A DNA stretch of 12,000 bases from SIO4C1 sp039180385. GTDB taxonomy: Bacteria > Cyanobacteriota > Cyanobacteriia > Phormidesmidales > Phormidesmidaceae. Below, in pieces: positions 5,641 through 12,000 of the stretch. Every line of letters begins with the position of its first letter. Positions within the stretch are counted from its first letter, which is position 1. The notes under the pieces were generated by a model. It was not told where the DNA came from and did not search any database. It was given only the letters and a program-made list of their open reading frames with translations. Location: NCBI GenBank assembly GCA_039180385.1, contig JBCDDJ010000183.1, positions 1 to 12,000 on the forward strand, given 5' to 3'. The position numbers were made by a program, and so were the translations under genes.

Positions 5641-7149
5641 TTATCCCAAATCCACTGTCACTCGATGGGCGCAGGCAAATCCTGAAAAGGCCACTGCGTT
5701 GAGTCCCTGCCCCGGAAACGTGCTGTCTCCGACGCAATAGAGACCGCTAATAGAAGTCCGATTAAACGGCATATTCAATAAGCCTGGTAGAGGACGGCTG
5801 GGCACGGGGCCATAGGTACCTGCCATCCGCCCTAGAAAGCGGCGATGGGTTTTGGGGGTGCCCACCCCTTGGTGACAGACCCTGTTTGCCAACTCTGGAA
5901 AAACCTGATCCAACCGCTGGATCAAAACTTGGGCCGCCTTTGCTTTCTTTGCGGCGTACTCTCGAGGGGACAGGTTTGTCCAGTCGGCTAGCCAGCTGGG
6001 GGTAAAGGCATGGACAATGTGATGTCCGACTGGGGCCAGGTCAGGGTCCAACAGCGTTGGGATCGACACAAATAGGGTGCCATCCCAGGTATTGTCTGCG
6101 GCTTCTAATCGAGACCAGTCTTTGAGAATCACATGGTGACACGCGGTAGCCGCCGGGAGTATCGACGCGTCTATCCCTAGATGCAGACTCAAAAAACTGG
6201 GGGCGGGCTCATAGTGCTGCCGCCAACGTTGTTCCTTGGGCGGCAGTGATTCATCCACCAGATGATCAAACGTATCCCAACGGGTGGCGTTGGAGACAAT
6301 GCGACTGGCCCAATAGCGCTGTCCTGTGGCCAGTTCCACCCCGACCGCTTGACCTCGCTCGGTCAAGATTTTGGTGACTCGCGCCCGATATTGCAGCGTT
6401 CCTCCCGCTTTCTCAAACCCGTCAGCCAGGGCCAGGGCAATCTGCCCAACACCGCCTTTGGGGTAGTTGACCCCGCCATAGTGGCGATCGCTAAACACCA
6501 TGCCTGCATTGATCAGGGGCGTTCGCTCAGCTGTCACCGTTGACCAGCAGTAGCACTCCATATCAATGAATTTCAGCAGAGTGGGGTCGGTGAGGTGGCG
6601 GTTTGCGATCGCGCTCACATTCACCGGCAAGCGCCGCGCCAACCCCAGGCAGGCCAATGGTTGCTGCAAAAACACCCGTGCCACATAGCGAGGCTCCTCT
6701 AATGACAGCAGCTCAATCCGGTTGAGACAATTAAACACCTCCCAGCATTCGCCATAAAACCGGCGAATGCCCCTTGCCTCATGGGGAAACCGCTGAATCA
6801 GCTCGGCTAAAAATTGCTCATACTCGCGATGGACTTTGAAATCTAACCCGTCTGGCAAGTGATAGTGGATCTGCACCGGATCGGGAACCGTGTCCAAAGA
6901 CATCCCCACCGCCGCCAGGGCCCGGGTTAGTAAATTGGTCGTCCCCTGCTGACCAAACCCAAAAATCATTGATGCCCCCACATCAAAGCGGTAGCCATCC
7001 CGTTCAAAGTAGCCAGCGCTCCCCCCTGGGATCAAATACTTCTCCAGCAGCAAGACATCTAGCCCCTTGACCGCCAATTGAGAAGCCGTCACCAGCCCCC
7101 CAATCCCCGCCCCAATCACGATCACGTCAAAAACAGATCCATCTGCCAT
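5641..7149 (-). CDS. crtH: Carotene (prolycopene) cis-trans isomerase CrtH
   Basis: This FAD-linked enzyme of carotenoid synthesis isomerises poly-cis lycopene, made by the desaturase steps, to all-trans lycopene for cyclisation; it acts at the membrane. At 502 residues it has the usual length for cyanobacterial CrtH. Seen: the N-terminal dinucleotide-binding motif GAGIGG (13-18) after a hydrophobic beta strand, the acidic end of the second strand (LLLEKYLIPGG), the FDVGASMIFGFGQQG stretch, HYGGVNYPKGGVGQIALAL in the middle, and the C-terminal FAD segment GLYCVGDSTFPGQGLNAVAFSG. These favour CrtH over the related desaturases CrtP/CrtQ and CrtI. ATG 7149 gives the standard short lead; AAAGG about ten bases upstream may serve as ribosome binding site. 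It is transcribed divergently from upp. Confidence 0.93.
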   Translation of the reverse strand: MADGSVFDVIVIGAGIGGLVTASQLAVKGLDVLLLEKYLIPGGSAGYFERDGYRFDVGASMIFGFGQQGTTNLLTRALAAVGMSLDTVPDPVQIHYHLPDGLDFKVHREYEQFLAELIQRFPHEARGIRRFYGECWEVFNCLNRIELLSLEEPRYVARVFLQQPLACLGLARRLPVNVSAIANRHLTDPTLLKFIDMECYCWSTVTAERTPLINAGMVFSDRHYGGVNYPKGGVGQIALALADGFEKAGGTLQYRARVTKILTERGQAVGVELATGQRYWASRIVSNATRWDTFDHLVDESLPPKEQRWRQHYEPAPSFLSLHLGIDASILPAATACHHVILKDWSRLEAADNTWDGTLFVSIPTLLDPDLAPVGHHIVHAFTPSWLADWTNLSPREYAAKKAKAAQVLIQRLDQVFPELANRVCHQGVGTPKTHRRFLGRMAGTYGPVPSRPLPGLLNMPFNRTSISGLYCVGDSTFPGQGLNAVAFSGFACAHRVTVDLG

Positions 7150-7225
7150 AAAGCTGATACCTTTCGCTGCTGCTGCGTCAAACTCAAAATTTTGATTAGG
7201 TGAGGATGCGGATAAGCTTCTGCTT

Positions 7226-7301
7226 GGGTAAGGTGACCTTGGCCCTTACTTTCTCCTCTCCCTCTGCTCCCCCATCTCCCTTCCCCTTTCCCCTTTCCCC
7301 T
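7226..7301. repeat. Intergenic repeat copy 1: palindromic core plus heptameric pyrimidine tract
   Basis: GGGTAAGGTGACCTTGGCCC (7226-7245) has an AAGGT/ACCTT inverted core and matches 10848-10868 at 18 of 21 positions. It is followed by a pyrimidine tract ending in three perfect TTCCCCT heptamers (7281-7301). It lies in the crtH-upp divergent spacer. Confidence 0.6.
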
Positions 7302-7303
7302 GC

Positions 7304-7333
7304 TAGACCTGCCCACGATTAAAGGATTATGAT
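7304..7333 (+). promoter_or_regulatory. Candidate promoter for upp
   Basis: TATGAT (7328-7333) resembles a -10 box, and TAGACC (7304-7309) is a weak -35 match 18 bases upstream. It lies about 50 bases before the upp start. Prediction by eye only. Confidence 0.3.
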
Positions 7334-7382
7334 GATGCAAATTCTTTCGCACAGCTGATATTCGCGGCTGCCTTTAAACACT

Positions 7383-8033
7383 ATGGCCCTGCAAATGCGG
7401 ATTTATGTCCCTCCCCATCCTCTGATTAAACATTGGTTGGGGGTGGTCCGTGATGCCGCTACCCCATCCGGTGTATTTCGCAGTGCTATGACCGAGCTAG
7501 GGCGTTGGCTCACCTACGAAGCCGTACGAGAGTGGCTACCTACCCTCGACACTACCGTTCAAACCCCCCTGGCACCCTGCCCGGCCACCTTTGTCAATCC
7601 AGATGTGCCGATGATTGCCCTGCCCATTTTGCGGGCAGGGCTAGCGCTGATGGAGGGCGTCCAAACCGCTCTGCCTAATGCCTCGGTTTACCATCTCGGC
7701 TTTGTGCGTAACGAAGAAACCTTACAAGCAACCTGCTATCTCAATAAACTACCTGCTCAGCTCGATCCGCAAACCCATGTGTTGATCAGCGAGCCTATGC
7801 TGGCCACCGGCGGTACGATTATGTCGACCATGGCAGAGCTGACCCAGCGCGGCGTTGACCCGGCCCTAGTCAGGATTGTTTGCATCGTAGCTGCGGCCCC
7901 GGCCCTGCAAAAGCTAGCAGACGCCTATCCTCAGCTCACCATCTACACCGCTGCGATTGACGAAACCCTAAACGAAAGCGGATTTATTATGCCGGGGCTG
8001 GGTGACGCTGGCGATCGCACATTTGCGACCTAG
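7383..8033 (+). CDS. upp: Uracil phosphoribosyltransferase
   Basis: This pyrimidine salvage enzyme in the cytosol joins uracil to PRPP to give UMP and pyrophosphate. At 216 residues it is close to the usual 208-210. Seen: PILRAGL, the PRPP loop LISEPMLATGGT (E137 to T145) and the uracil-binding C-terminus GLGDAGDR (205-212) near the end. In the well-known bacterial enzymes the first acidic residue of the PRPP motif is aspartate; here it is E137, a conservative change. ATG 7383 is used; ATG at codon 5 (7395) would remove only MALQ and could be the true start, as neither has a clear Shine-Dalgarno. Confidence 0.93.
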   Translation: MALQMRIYVPPHPLIKHWLGVVRDAATPSGVFRSAMTELGRWLTYEAVREWLPTLDTTVQTPLAPCPATFVNPDVPMIALPILRAGLALMEGVQTALPNASVYHLGFVRNEETLQATCYLNKLPAQLDPQTHVLISEPMLATGGTIMSTMAELTQRGVDPALVRIVCIVAAAPALQKLADAYPQLTIYTAAIDETLNESGFIMPGLGDAGDRTFAT

Positions 8034-8136
8034 GATTGCATCAGTCGCCTTGTGCTCTATGGCGGTAATCTATTAGTTAGACTTCGCAAAACAGTGAAAC
8101 GACCGTTTGTAGACCGTCAACCGTCGGTGTAAACCT

Positions 8137-8466
8137 ATGAGTCAACCAGACAATTTTGGCAATGGATTTTTGTTAGGCACCCTGGTCGGGGGCCTCTTGG
8201 GGGGAGTGATTGGGGCATTAGCCGCTTCCCGACTCCAGCAACCGTCCGAAGCAGAAGAAGACTTCAGTTTGATTTCAGACGATCTCAAGCGCAACCTGGC
8301 TGAGGCCAGCACCGAGGAGCAGATGGAAGCTGCCCGCCGGGGGTTAGAAGACAAAATTGCCCAGCTCAACACGGCGATTGAAGATGTCCGTCAGCAGCTT
8401 GGCAGCGTCAATGGCCACCCTGAGGTCGTTTCAACCTACGACCCTTCAAACCTGACAGATTCTTAA
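8137..8466 (+). CDS. Small YtxH-like protein with glycine-zipper membrane segment
   Basis: This 109-residue protein of unknown function has one glycine-rich hydrophobic helix (about residues 9-31, GFLLGTLVGGLLGGVIGALAA) with small residues spaced for helix packing. A charged, mostly helical tail follows (about 45-92), rich in Glu, Gln, Arg and Leu and likely to form a coiled coil, then a polar end. This is the general plan of YtxH-like proteins: an N-terminal membrane anchor with a cytosolic or stromal-side helical tail. It lies 103 bp after upp and 132 bp before the YggT gene in the same direction, so it may be transcribed with one or both. No clear Shine-Dalgarno. The membrane anchor is well supported; the family name is tentative. 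Confidence 0.75.
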   Translation: MSQPDNFGNGFLLGTLVGGLLGGVIGALAASRLQQPSEAEEDFSLISDDLKRNLAEASTEEQMEAARRGLEDKIAQLNTAIEDVRQQLGSVNGHPEVVSTYDPSNLTDS

Positions 8467-8492
8467 TCTTTTCTCAAATCCTTTCGCCCATA

Positions 8493-8521
8493 ATCCTTTA
8501 GAAAGGATATGGGGATTGACA
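8493..8521 (+). promoter_or_regulatory. Inverted repeat and -35-like box upstream of the YggT gene
   Basis: ATCCTTT (8493-8499) and AAAGGAT (8502-8508) form a perfect 7-bp inverted repeat. TTGACA (8516-8521) follows eight bases later and could be a -35 box, but no good -10 box sits 16-18 bases downstream. It might be an operator next to a promoter; this is a visual guess. Confidence 0.3.
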
Positions 8522-8598
8522 ACTAAAGGGGATTCATCAGTTACACTTTAGCTAGGTAAATCCAATCTAGTTTGCAACTTTTGTTCATATAGACCATC

Positions 8599-8904
8599 AT
8601 GCTTCAACTACTGGCCCAGGCACTTGCTCAGTTTATTAGCATTTACACTGTTCTCCTGATTATTCGGATTTTGCTCACCTGGTTTCCTAATATTGACTGG
8701 AGCAACCCCCTCCTGTCGGCATTGAGCCAAATAACGGACCCTTATCTAAATCTCTTCCGCTCTATTATCCCTGCGATTGGCGGCATTGATTTCTCACCGA
8801 TTTTGGCTTTCATCGTTTTACAATTTCTTTCGCAAGCCCTGGCCAGGGTAGCCTATATTGCTTATAACAGCGGCGGTAGTTTTATGACCTACTCTTCGTT
8901 CTAG
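8599..8904 (+). CDS. YggT family (Ycf19-like) membrane protein
   Basis: This 101-residue protein has two hydrophobic segments (about residues 5-27 and 66-90). Between them are the family's signature elements: RILLTWFPNIDW, NPLLSALSQITDPYLNLFR and IPAIGGIDFSPILA. YggT/YlmG proteins are conserved across bacteria, cyanobacteria and plastids (Ycf19); plastid relatives have been linked to thylakoid membrane and nucleoid organisation, but the molecular activity is not settled. Length is typical. It is probably in the cytoplasmic or thylakoid membrane. A strong terminator follows 51 bp after the stop. Confidence 0.92.
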   Translation: MLQLLAQALAQFISIYTVLLIIRILLTWFPNIDWSNPLLSALSQITDPYLNLFRSIIPAIGGIDFSPILAFIVLQFLSQALARVAYIAYNSGGSFMTYSSF

Positions 8905-8955
8905 GCAGCTTTTCCAAAACCAGCCGATTTCTCAAGCCCCTGATTTCTTACCTAG

Positions 8956-9006
8956 AGAGAACGCGTGTAGGTGCCTTTGGAGCCCTACATGCGTTCTCTT
9001 TAATTG
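8956..9006 (+). terminator. Strong intrinsic terminator after the YggT gene
   Basis: AGAGAACGCGTGTAGG (8956-8971) pairs with CCTACATGCGTTCTCT (8984-8999): 16 pairs with one G-T, a 12-base loop and a CTCTTTAATT tail. The T-run lies on the plus strand only, so it ends the YggT transcript. Confidence 0.85.
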
Positions 9007-9039
9007 GGTGTTTTATCTGTGGTGTTTAGCCAACAGAGC

Positions 9040-9471
9040 CTAGCGTCTAACTTTCCCCGCAAATCCAGAGGCTTTGAATTTTTTGAGTTTGAGCGGCGGC
9101 GGTTGGTTAGACGCCACCGAAATTCTGAGTTCAAACTCGCTTTCGCCGGGAGGCACGTAGTCAATCGACCCCAGCCGATTGCGGTTTTGCATCACCGGAT
9201 CATTATTGGCATCGTAGATAAAGCCAAAGATATCGGCATTGAGAACCGGCTTACCCGAGCGGTTGATGGCTTTGCCGGTAATCAGGTAGCAGGTTGCCTC
9301 GACCATACTGCCCGCCCCCACAATCCCGTCTGAGTACTCAGCGGGGCAGGCTTTATAGTCAATATCTTGTAAATCAATTTGAGTCAGGGCATAGGTCGGG
9401 GCGGCGGTGATACAGCTCAGCAGACCCATAAGCCCCACTAAAAAGGCCACGATGGCGGCTCGAATCCTCAT
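9040..9471 (-). CDS. Secreted or lumenal protein of unknown function, beta-rich
   Basis: I do not recognise a named gene. The 143-residue product opens with a clear signal peptide (MRIRAAIVAFLVGLMGLLSC...) that could be cleaved after TYA in APTYALTQ; the LLSC stretch is a poor lipobox. The mature part has a cysteine pair around CPAEYSDGIVGAGSMVEATC. A beta-type region follows, INRSGKPVLNADIFGFIYDANNDPV then VPPGESEFELRISV, which recalls FxLYD-like extracytoplasmic domains, and a basic tail ends KVRR. ATG 9471 is chosen because AAGG stands eight bases before it; the frame could also start at GTG 9486, which lacks a ribosome binding site. It lies 60 bp downstream of aroE and may share its transcript. 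Confidence 0.75.
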   Translation of the reverse strand: MRIRAAIVAFLVGLMGLLSCITAAPTYALTQIDLQDIDYKACPAEYSDGIVGAGSMVEATCYLITGKAINRSGKPVLNADIFGFIYDANNDPVMQNRNRLGSIDYVPPGESEFELRISVASNQPPPLKLKKFKASGFAGKVRR

Positions 9472-9531
9472 TGGATTAACCTTCACGTAATTCTGATGTC
9501 GTCATGCGTTACTTCATCAGTGTAACTGTCT

Positions 9532-10386
9532 CTAGCCCCTAACCAATGCCTCCCGCATTACCCTCACCGGGGCAGGTTGACCTATCCAAATTTCCAATGC
9601 CGCCGCGCCCTGCTGTACGAGCATTTCTAACCCGTCAAAGGTTTTTAGCCCCAGCGACGCTGCCTGCTTAAGAAATTGGGTGGGGCGCGGTGTGTAGATC
9701 AGATCGTAGGCGATCGCATCTTTGGGTAATGTCTGCATCTGAGCCACCGTCAGTGGGGATGCTTCGGTCTGGGGATGCATCCCCACCGGGGTTGAGTTCA
9801 CCACGAGCCCTGCCTGGGGTAAGAACCGATCCAGGCTATCCCAAGGCTTAACCGACAGATTGGGCCGTAGCGGAGAGGTTTGCCAGCTGTTTAGAAAGGC
9901 CTGGAGCTTGTCGGTACTGCGACCCACCACCCAGATCTCAGGACACCCCAGCTGATGGCAGGCCGCGACTACCGCCCTGGCTGCGCCGCCATTACCTAAA
10001 ATCACCGCCGGGGTACTCCCCCAATCGCGATCGCACGCCTGCAGCGGGGCTAAAAACCCCGTCGCATCTGTATTGGTGCCACACCAGCCCGATGCCCCTC
10101 GCCATACGGTATTCACCGCGCCAATGGCCTGGGCCACATCGGTGACTTTGCTCAGCAACGGCATAATTGTTTGCTTATGGGGAATGGTGATATTAAATCC
10201 CTTCAGACTAATCGCCTCAAATCCCTTCACTGCATCTGTCAATGATGCTGGGGTAATGGGAAAGGGCAGATACACATAGTCAAGGCCCAGGTGTGCGATC
10301 GCAGCATTGTGCATCACCGGCGACATTGAATGTTTGACCGGGTACCCAATCACCCCCAACAGTTGCGTCGTTCCTCGAATCAGCAC
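9532..10386 (-). CDS. aroE: Shikimate 5-dehydrogenase
   Basis: This cytosolic enzyme carries out the NADPH-linked reduction of 3-dehydroshikimate to shikimate in aromatic amino acid synthesis. Counting from the GTG at 10386 (284 residues): shikimate-binding S20-M21-S22-P23, N65-ITIPHK with catalytic K71, GAVNT with N92, NTDATGF with catalytic D107, dinucleotide loop GNGGAAR (131-137), V153-VGRS for the NADP phosphate, NSTPVGM, and the C-terminal GLEMLVQQGAAALEIW. All key residues are present. No ATG is available near the N-terminus. GTG 10386 gives MLIRGTTQLLGVIG, the lead length usual in cyanobacterial AroE; an in-frame TTG at 10407 would add seven residues. A TGA about 35 bases beyond the TTG closes the frame. 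Confidence 0.93.
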   Translation of the reverse strand: MLIRGTTQLLGVIGYPVKHSMSPVMHNAAIAHLGLDYVYLPFPITPASLTDAVKGFEAISLKGFNITIPHKQTIMPLLSKVTDVAQAIGAVNTVWRGASGWCGTNTDATGFLAPLQACDRDWGSTPAVILGNGGAARAVVAACHQLGCPEIWVVGRSTDKLQAFLNSWQTSPLRPNLSVKPWDSLDRFLPQAGLVVNSTPVGMHPQTEASPLTVAQMQTLPKDAIAYDLIYTPRPTQFLKQAASLGLKTFDGLEMLVQQGAAALEIWIGQPAPVRVMREALVRG

Positions 10387-10515
10387 TGGTTTACCCCATT
10401 TCAGCAAGCCAATTATAAGTGGGCAATGCTCAGCTTTTCTCGGTCACTTCTCAGGTTTGACTCAGGTTCGGTTCAAGGCAAACTCAGACAGCTAAGGCAT
10501 TCTAGTTATCAATGA

Positions 10516-10562
10516 AACTTGAAAGAATAAAACTTGAAAATTAGATTTCAAGTTCAAGGAGG
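10516..10562 (+). promoter_or_regulatory. Leader with three ACTTGAAA repeats and a strong Shine-Dalgarno
   Basis: AACTTGAAA occurs at 10516-10524 and 10531-10539, exactly 15 bases apart, and inverted as TTTCAAGTT at 10546-10554. Copies 2 and 3 form a 9-bp stem with a 6-base loop ending two bases before AAGGAGG (10556-10562). TTCAAG is itself tandem (10547-10552, 10553-10558) and its second copy overlaps the Shine-Dalgarno, so CTTGAA in copy 1 or 2 could pair with it. Either a protein operator or a translation-controlling RNA fold is possible. Confidence 0.5.
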
Positions 10563-10567
10563 TCAAA

Positions 10568-10717
10568 ATGAAACGCTTCAACGTAACAGTTTCGACCGTA
10601 GTGGCTCTCGCAACAGGACTTGCGATCGCATCTCTGACGATTGTCCCAGCCGCCAACGCCGGTGAATTCCTGGATAATGTCACCCGTCCAGAGCCCGTTC
10701 AACCCCTTAATCTCTAG
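10568..10717 (+). CDS. Small exported peptide precursor, 49 residues
   Basis: This gene is easily missed because of its size. AAGGAGG (10556-10562) stands five bases before ATG 10568, the best ribosome binding site in the window. The product starts MKRFNVTVSTVVALATG, continues through a hydrophobic core and reaches VPAANA, a classical signal peptidase I site. Cleavage would release an 18-residue peptide, GEFLDNVTRPEPVQPLNL. The 32-residue signal is longer than the product. The gene runs divergently from aroE and has its own strong terminator 50 bases after the stop, so it is a self-contained unit. A HIP1 octamer lies within the signal-peptide codons (10622-10629). I do not recognise the peptide; a secreted or periplasmic/lumenal small protein is the inference. 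Confidence 0.78.
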   Translation: MKRFNVTVSTVVALATGLAIASLTIVPAANAGEFLDNVTRPEPVQPLNL

Positions 10718-10766
10718 ACGGCTTAAAGTGACCCATCTAAGGCTCCGTTTCTCGATCCTTAGGTCT

Positions 10767-10796
10767 ATCCCTGTCAGCTATGACAGGGATTTTTTT
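10767..10796 (+). terminator. Strong intrinsic terminator after the small exported peptide gene
   Basis: ATCCCTGTCA (10767-10776) and TGACAGGGAT (10781-10790) form a perfect 10-bp stem with a GCTA loop, followed at once by six further T (10791-10796). Confidence 0.93.
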
Positions 10797-10802
10797 GTTT
10801 AA

Positions 10803-10950
10803 CCTACTACCCTTTACCCACCACTTCCCCATCTCCCCAAGCCTTCTGGGCAAGGCAACCTTGGCCCTATGCCCTTCCCCTTTCGCCCTTCCCTTCCCTT
10901 CCTAATCTTCCTCACCTCCCACCTTCCCACCTTTCCGGATTCCCCTCCTT
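10803..10950. repeat. Intergenic repeat copy 2: heptameric pyrimidine tract with palindromic core motif
   Basis: Heptamers ending or centred on CCC run from 10803 (CCTACTA, CCCTTTA, CCCACCA, CTTCCCC, ATCTCCC). GGGCAAGGCAACCTTGGCCC (10848-10867) matches copy 1 at 7226 closely. The tract then continues as CCTTCCCC-type units to about 10950. The remainder up to 11088 holds no gene that I can see; TATAAC at 11037-11042 is a possible -10 box for the next gene, without a well-spaced -35. Confidence 0.6.
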
Positions 10951-11088
10951 AACCGCTGCAATATTCAAAAAAGCCCCCTGTACTTCCTGCCCCTCTGCTT
11001 TCCTGTATGTTGAAGAAAATTACAGCTGGGGTAGGGTATAACACCTGCAGTCACCCCCTGTTGGGAGTGCGATGAGGAATCGACATCT

Positions 11089-11985
11089 ATGCAGCTCTTA
11101 AAATTAGCCCTATCCGGAACCCTGAGCCTGGGTTGTCTGATCGCGTTTAGTGCGACTGGCATGGCGCAAAATACGACCCTCTTAAGTGAGCAAGGTCAGT
11201 TAGAGGCCGACGACAATCGGCTCGACGACAACAGTTTGTACGATCTGTATCGCTTTGCGGGGGAGGCCGGTCAGCAAGTGACTATTACGCTGGCCAGCTT
11301 GGATTTCGATGCCTATCTGTTTTTAGTGGACCCCGACGGCAATAAGCTTGCTGAGAATGATGATATTGAGGGCTCAACCGACGCTAGCCTGACCATGAGT
11401 CTGCCGGTCTCAGGGGAGTACATGATTGTTGCCAATTCCTATGACGCCGATGGCATCGGGGCCTACACGGTGACGGTGACCGCTGCGCAGGCCGAGCCCA
11501 TTGCGACCGAACCCGACCCTGAGGTGACTGCTGAACCCGATCCTGAGGCGACCTCTGAAACCAACCCTGAGCCCTCCCCCGAAATCGGGAGTGAGGCTGA
11601 GACTGTGGCGTCAGCGGAGGGGGGAGTTGATCCTGCCCTGCTGGTGGGAGAGTGGTCAGCCCCCGGTGAGTGCGATCGCAGCCGCTATGTCTTTACCCAG
11701 GCGGGTGAGTATCTCTGGATGCGCAACCTCGACAGCCGTTGGCAAACCGCCTACAAAGGCATCTATGGCCCCCTCAGTCCAGAGAAAATCAACGAATTTG
11801 GCATTACCAGCCCCAGCGCTATCTATGTCGGCGATCAGCCCAATGCAGGCGGCTACACGGTTGAAATCCTGGCCCTAAACGATCAGCAATACGACGGGTT
11901 TTGGAACGTCCAGCTCAGCGAAGGCCTCTCGTTTGAAAACCCAGACGACGCTTATTTCAGCTATGAACGCTGTCCTGCTCGTTAG
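11089..11985 (+). CDS. Secreted PPC-domain protein with an unknown C-terminal domain
   Basis: The 298-residue product has an export signal (about 1-26, ending ATGMA before Q27). A pre-peptidase C-terminal (PPC) type beta domain follows (about 34-132): SLYDLYRFAGEAGQQVTI, DFDAYLFLVDPDGNKLAENDD and SGEYMIVANSYDADGIGAYTVTV. Next is a Pro/Glu-rich linker with EPDPE-type repeats (about 136-180), then a roughly 110-residue C-terminal domain starting LLVGEWSAPGEC that I do not recognise. That domain has only two cysteines, C195 and C295, near its ends, which could form a disulfide. No peptidase domain is present, so the PPC part is not a protease accessory here. Start ATG 11089 is preceded by GAGGA about ten bases upstream. 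Probably periplasmic or extracellular; function unknown. Confidence 0.85.
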   Translation: MQLLKLALSGTLSLGCLIAFSATGMAQNTTLLSEQGQLEADDNRLDDNSLYDLYRFAGEAGQQVTITLASLDFDAYLFLVDPDGNKLAENDDIEGSTDASLTMSLPVSGEYMIVANSYDADGIGAYTVTVTAAQAEPIATEPDPEVTAEPDPEATSETNPEPSPEIGSEAETVASAEGGVDPALLVGEWSAPGECDRSRYVFTQAGEYLWMRNLDSRWQTAYKGIYGPLSPEKINEFGITSPSAIYVGDQPNAGGYTVEILALNDQQYDGFWNVQLSEGLSFENPDDAYFSYERCPAR

Positions 11986-12000
11986 GTGATAGGTGATAGG
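11983..12000. repeat. Heptamer repeat beginning at the stop codon, runs off the window
   Basis: TAGGTGA (11983-11989) and TAGGTGA (11990-11996) are followed by TAGG at the edge. The TAG stop of the PPC gene is the first three bases of the first unit. Confidence 0.7.

Noticed and set aside
7122..7352. 76-codon minus-strand frame in the crtH-upp spacer
   Set aside because: It is a translation of the pyrimidine repeat tract with Gly/Arg-rich low-complexity sequence.
8099..8131. Repeated GACCGT/CCGTC words before the YtxH-like gene
   Set aside because: Spacing is irregular and matches are short; it could be chance.
9004..9333. 109-codon plus-strand frame
   Set aside because: It starts next to the YggT terminator and is antisense to the secreted-protein gene; its composition looks like a shadow frame.

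Overview
The window reads as chromosomal DNA of a filamentous-type cyanobacterium (Leptolyngbya/Nodosilinea-like is a guess). Evidence: ten copies of the HIP1 octamer GCGATCGC in 12 kb (753, 4620, 6484, 6605, 8011, 9710, 10027, 10295, 10622, 11672; well under one expected by chance), a delta-12 acyl-lipid desaturase, a CrtH-type carotene isomerase, a Ycf19/YggT membrane protein, a REC-REC-kinase fusion and intergenic tracts of short tandem heptamers.

Layout. 1-565 is the C-terminal half of desA (+). After a heptamer-repeat spacer comes a DUF790/Bax1-like nuclease (669-1892, +), then a single-domain CheY-like receiver (2018-2389, +). Two hairpins (2395-2464) separate it from a convergent small protein with two MshEN-like half motifs (2669-2959, -). 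2960-3839 has no convincing gene. It holds a 219-bp non-autonomous element (3311-3529) with 15/16 terminal inverted repeats and an abutting 9-bp target duplication, inserted into a heptamer array. 3840-5603 (+) encodes two receivers plus a degenerate Ser/Thr-kinase-like domain. It converges on crtH (5641-7149, -), which is divergent from upp (7383-8033, +). A glycine-zipper membrane protein (8137-8466) and a YggT protein (8599-8904) follow, closed by a strong terminator. On the minus strand aroE (10386-9532) is followed 60 bp later by a secreted protein of unknown function (9471-9040). A 49-residue exported peptide with an excellent Shine-Dalgarno and its own terminator occupies 10568-10790 (+). 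The last gene (11089-11985, +) is a secreted PPC-domain protein.

The genes are mostly single housekeeping or regulatory units rather than one pathway: membrane lipid desaturation and carotenoid isomerisation (photosynthetic membrane quality), uracil salvage, the shikimate pathway and phosphorelay signalling. I see no defence island, CRISPR array, prophage, tRNA or rRNA. The least ordinary material lies between genes: the inserted element, the heptamer arrays that reach into stop codons, and the small exported peptide with a repeat-rich leader touching its ribosome binding site.
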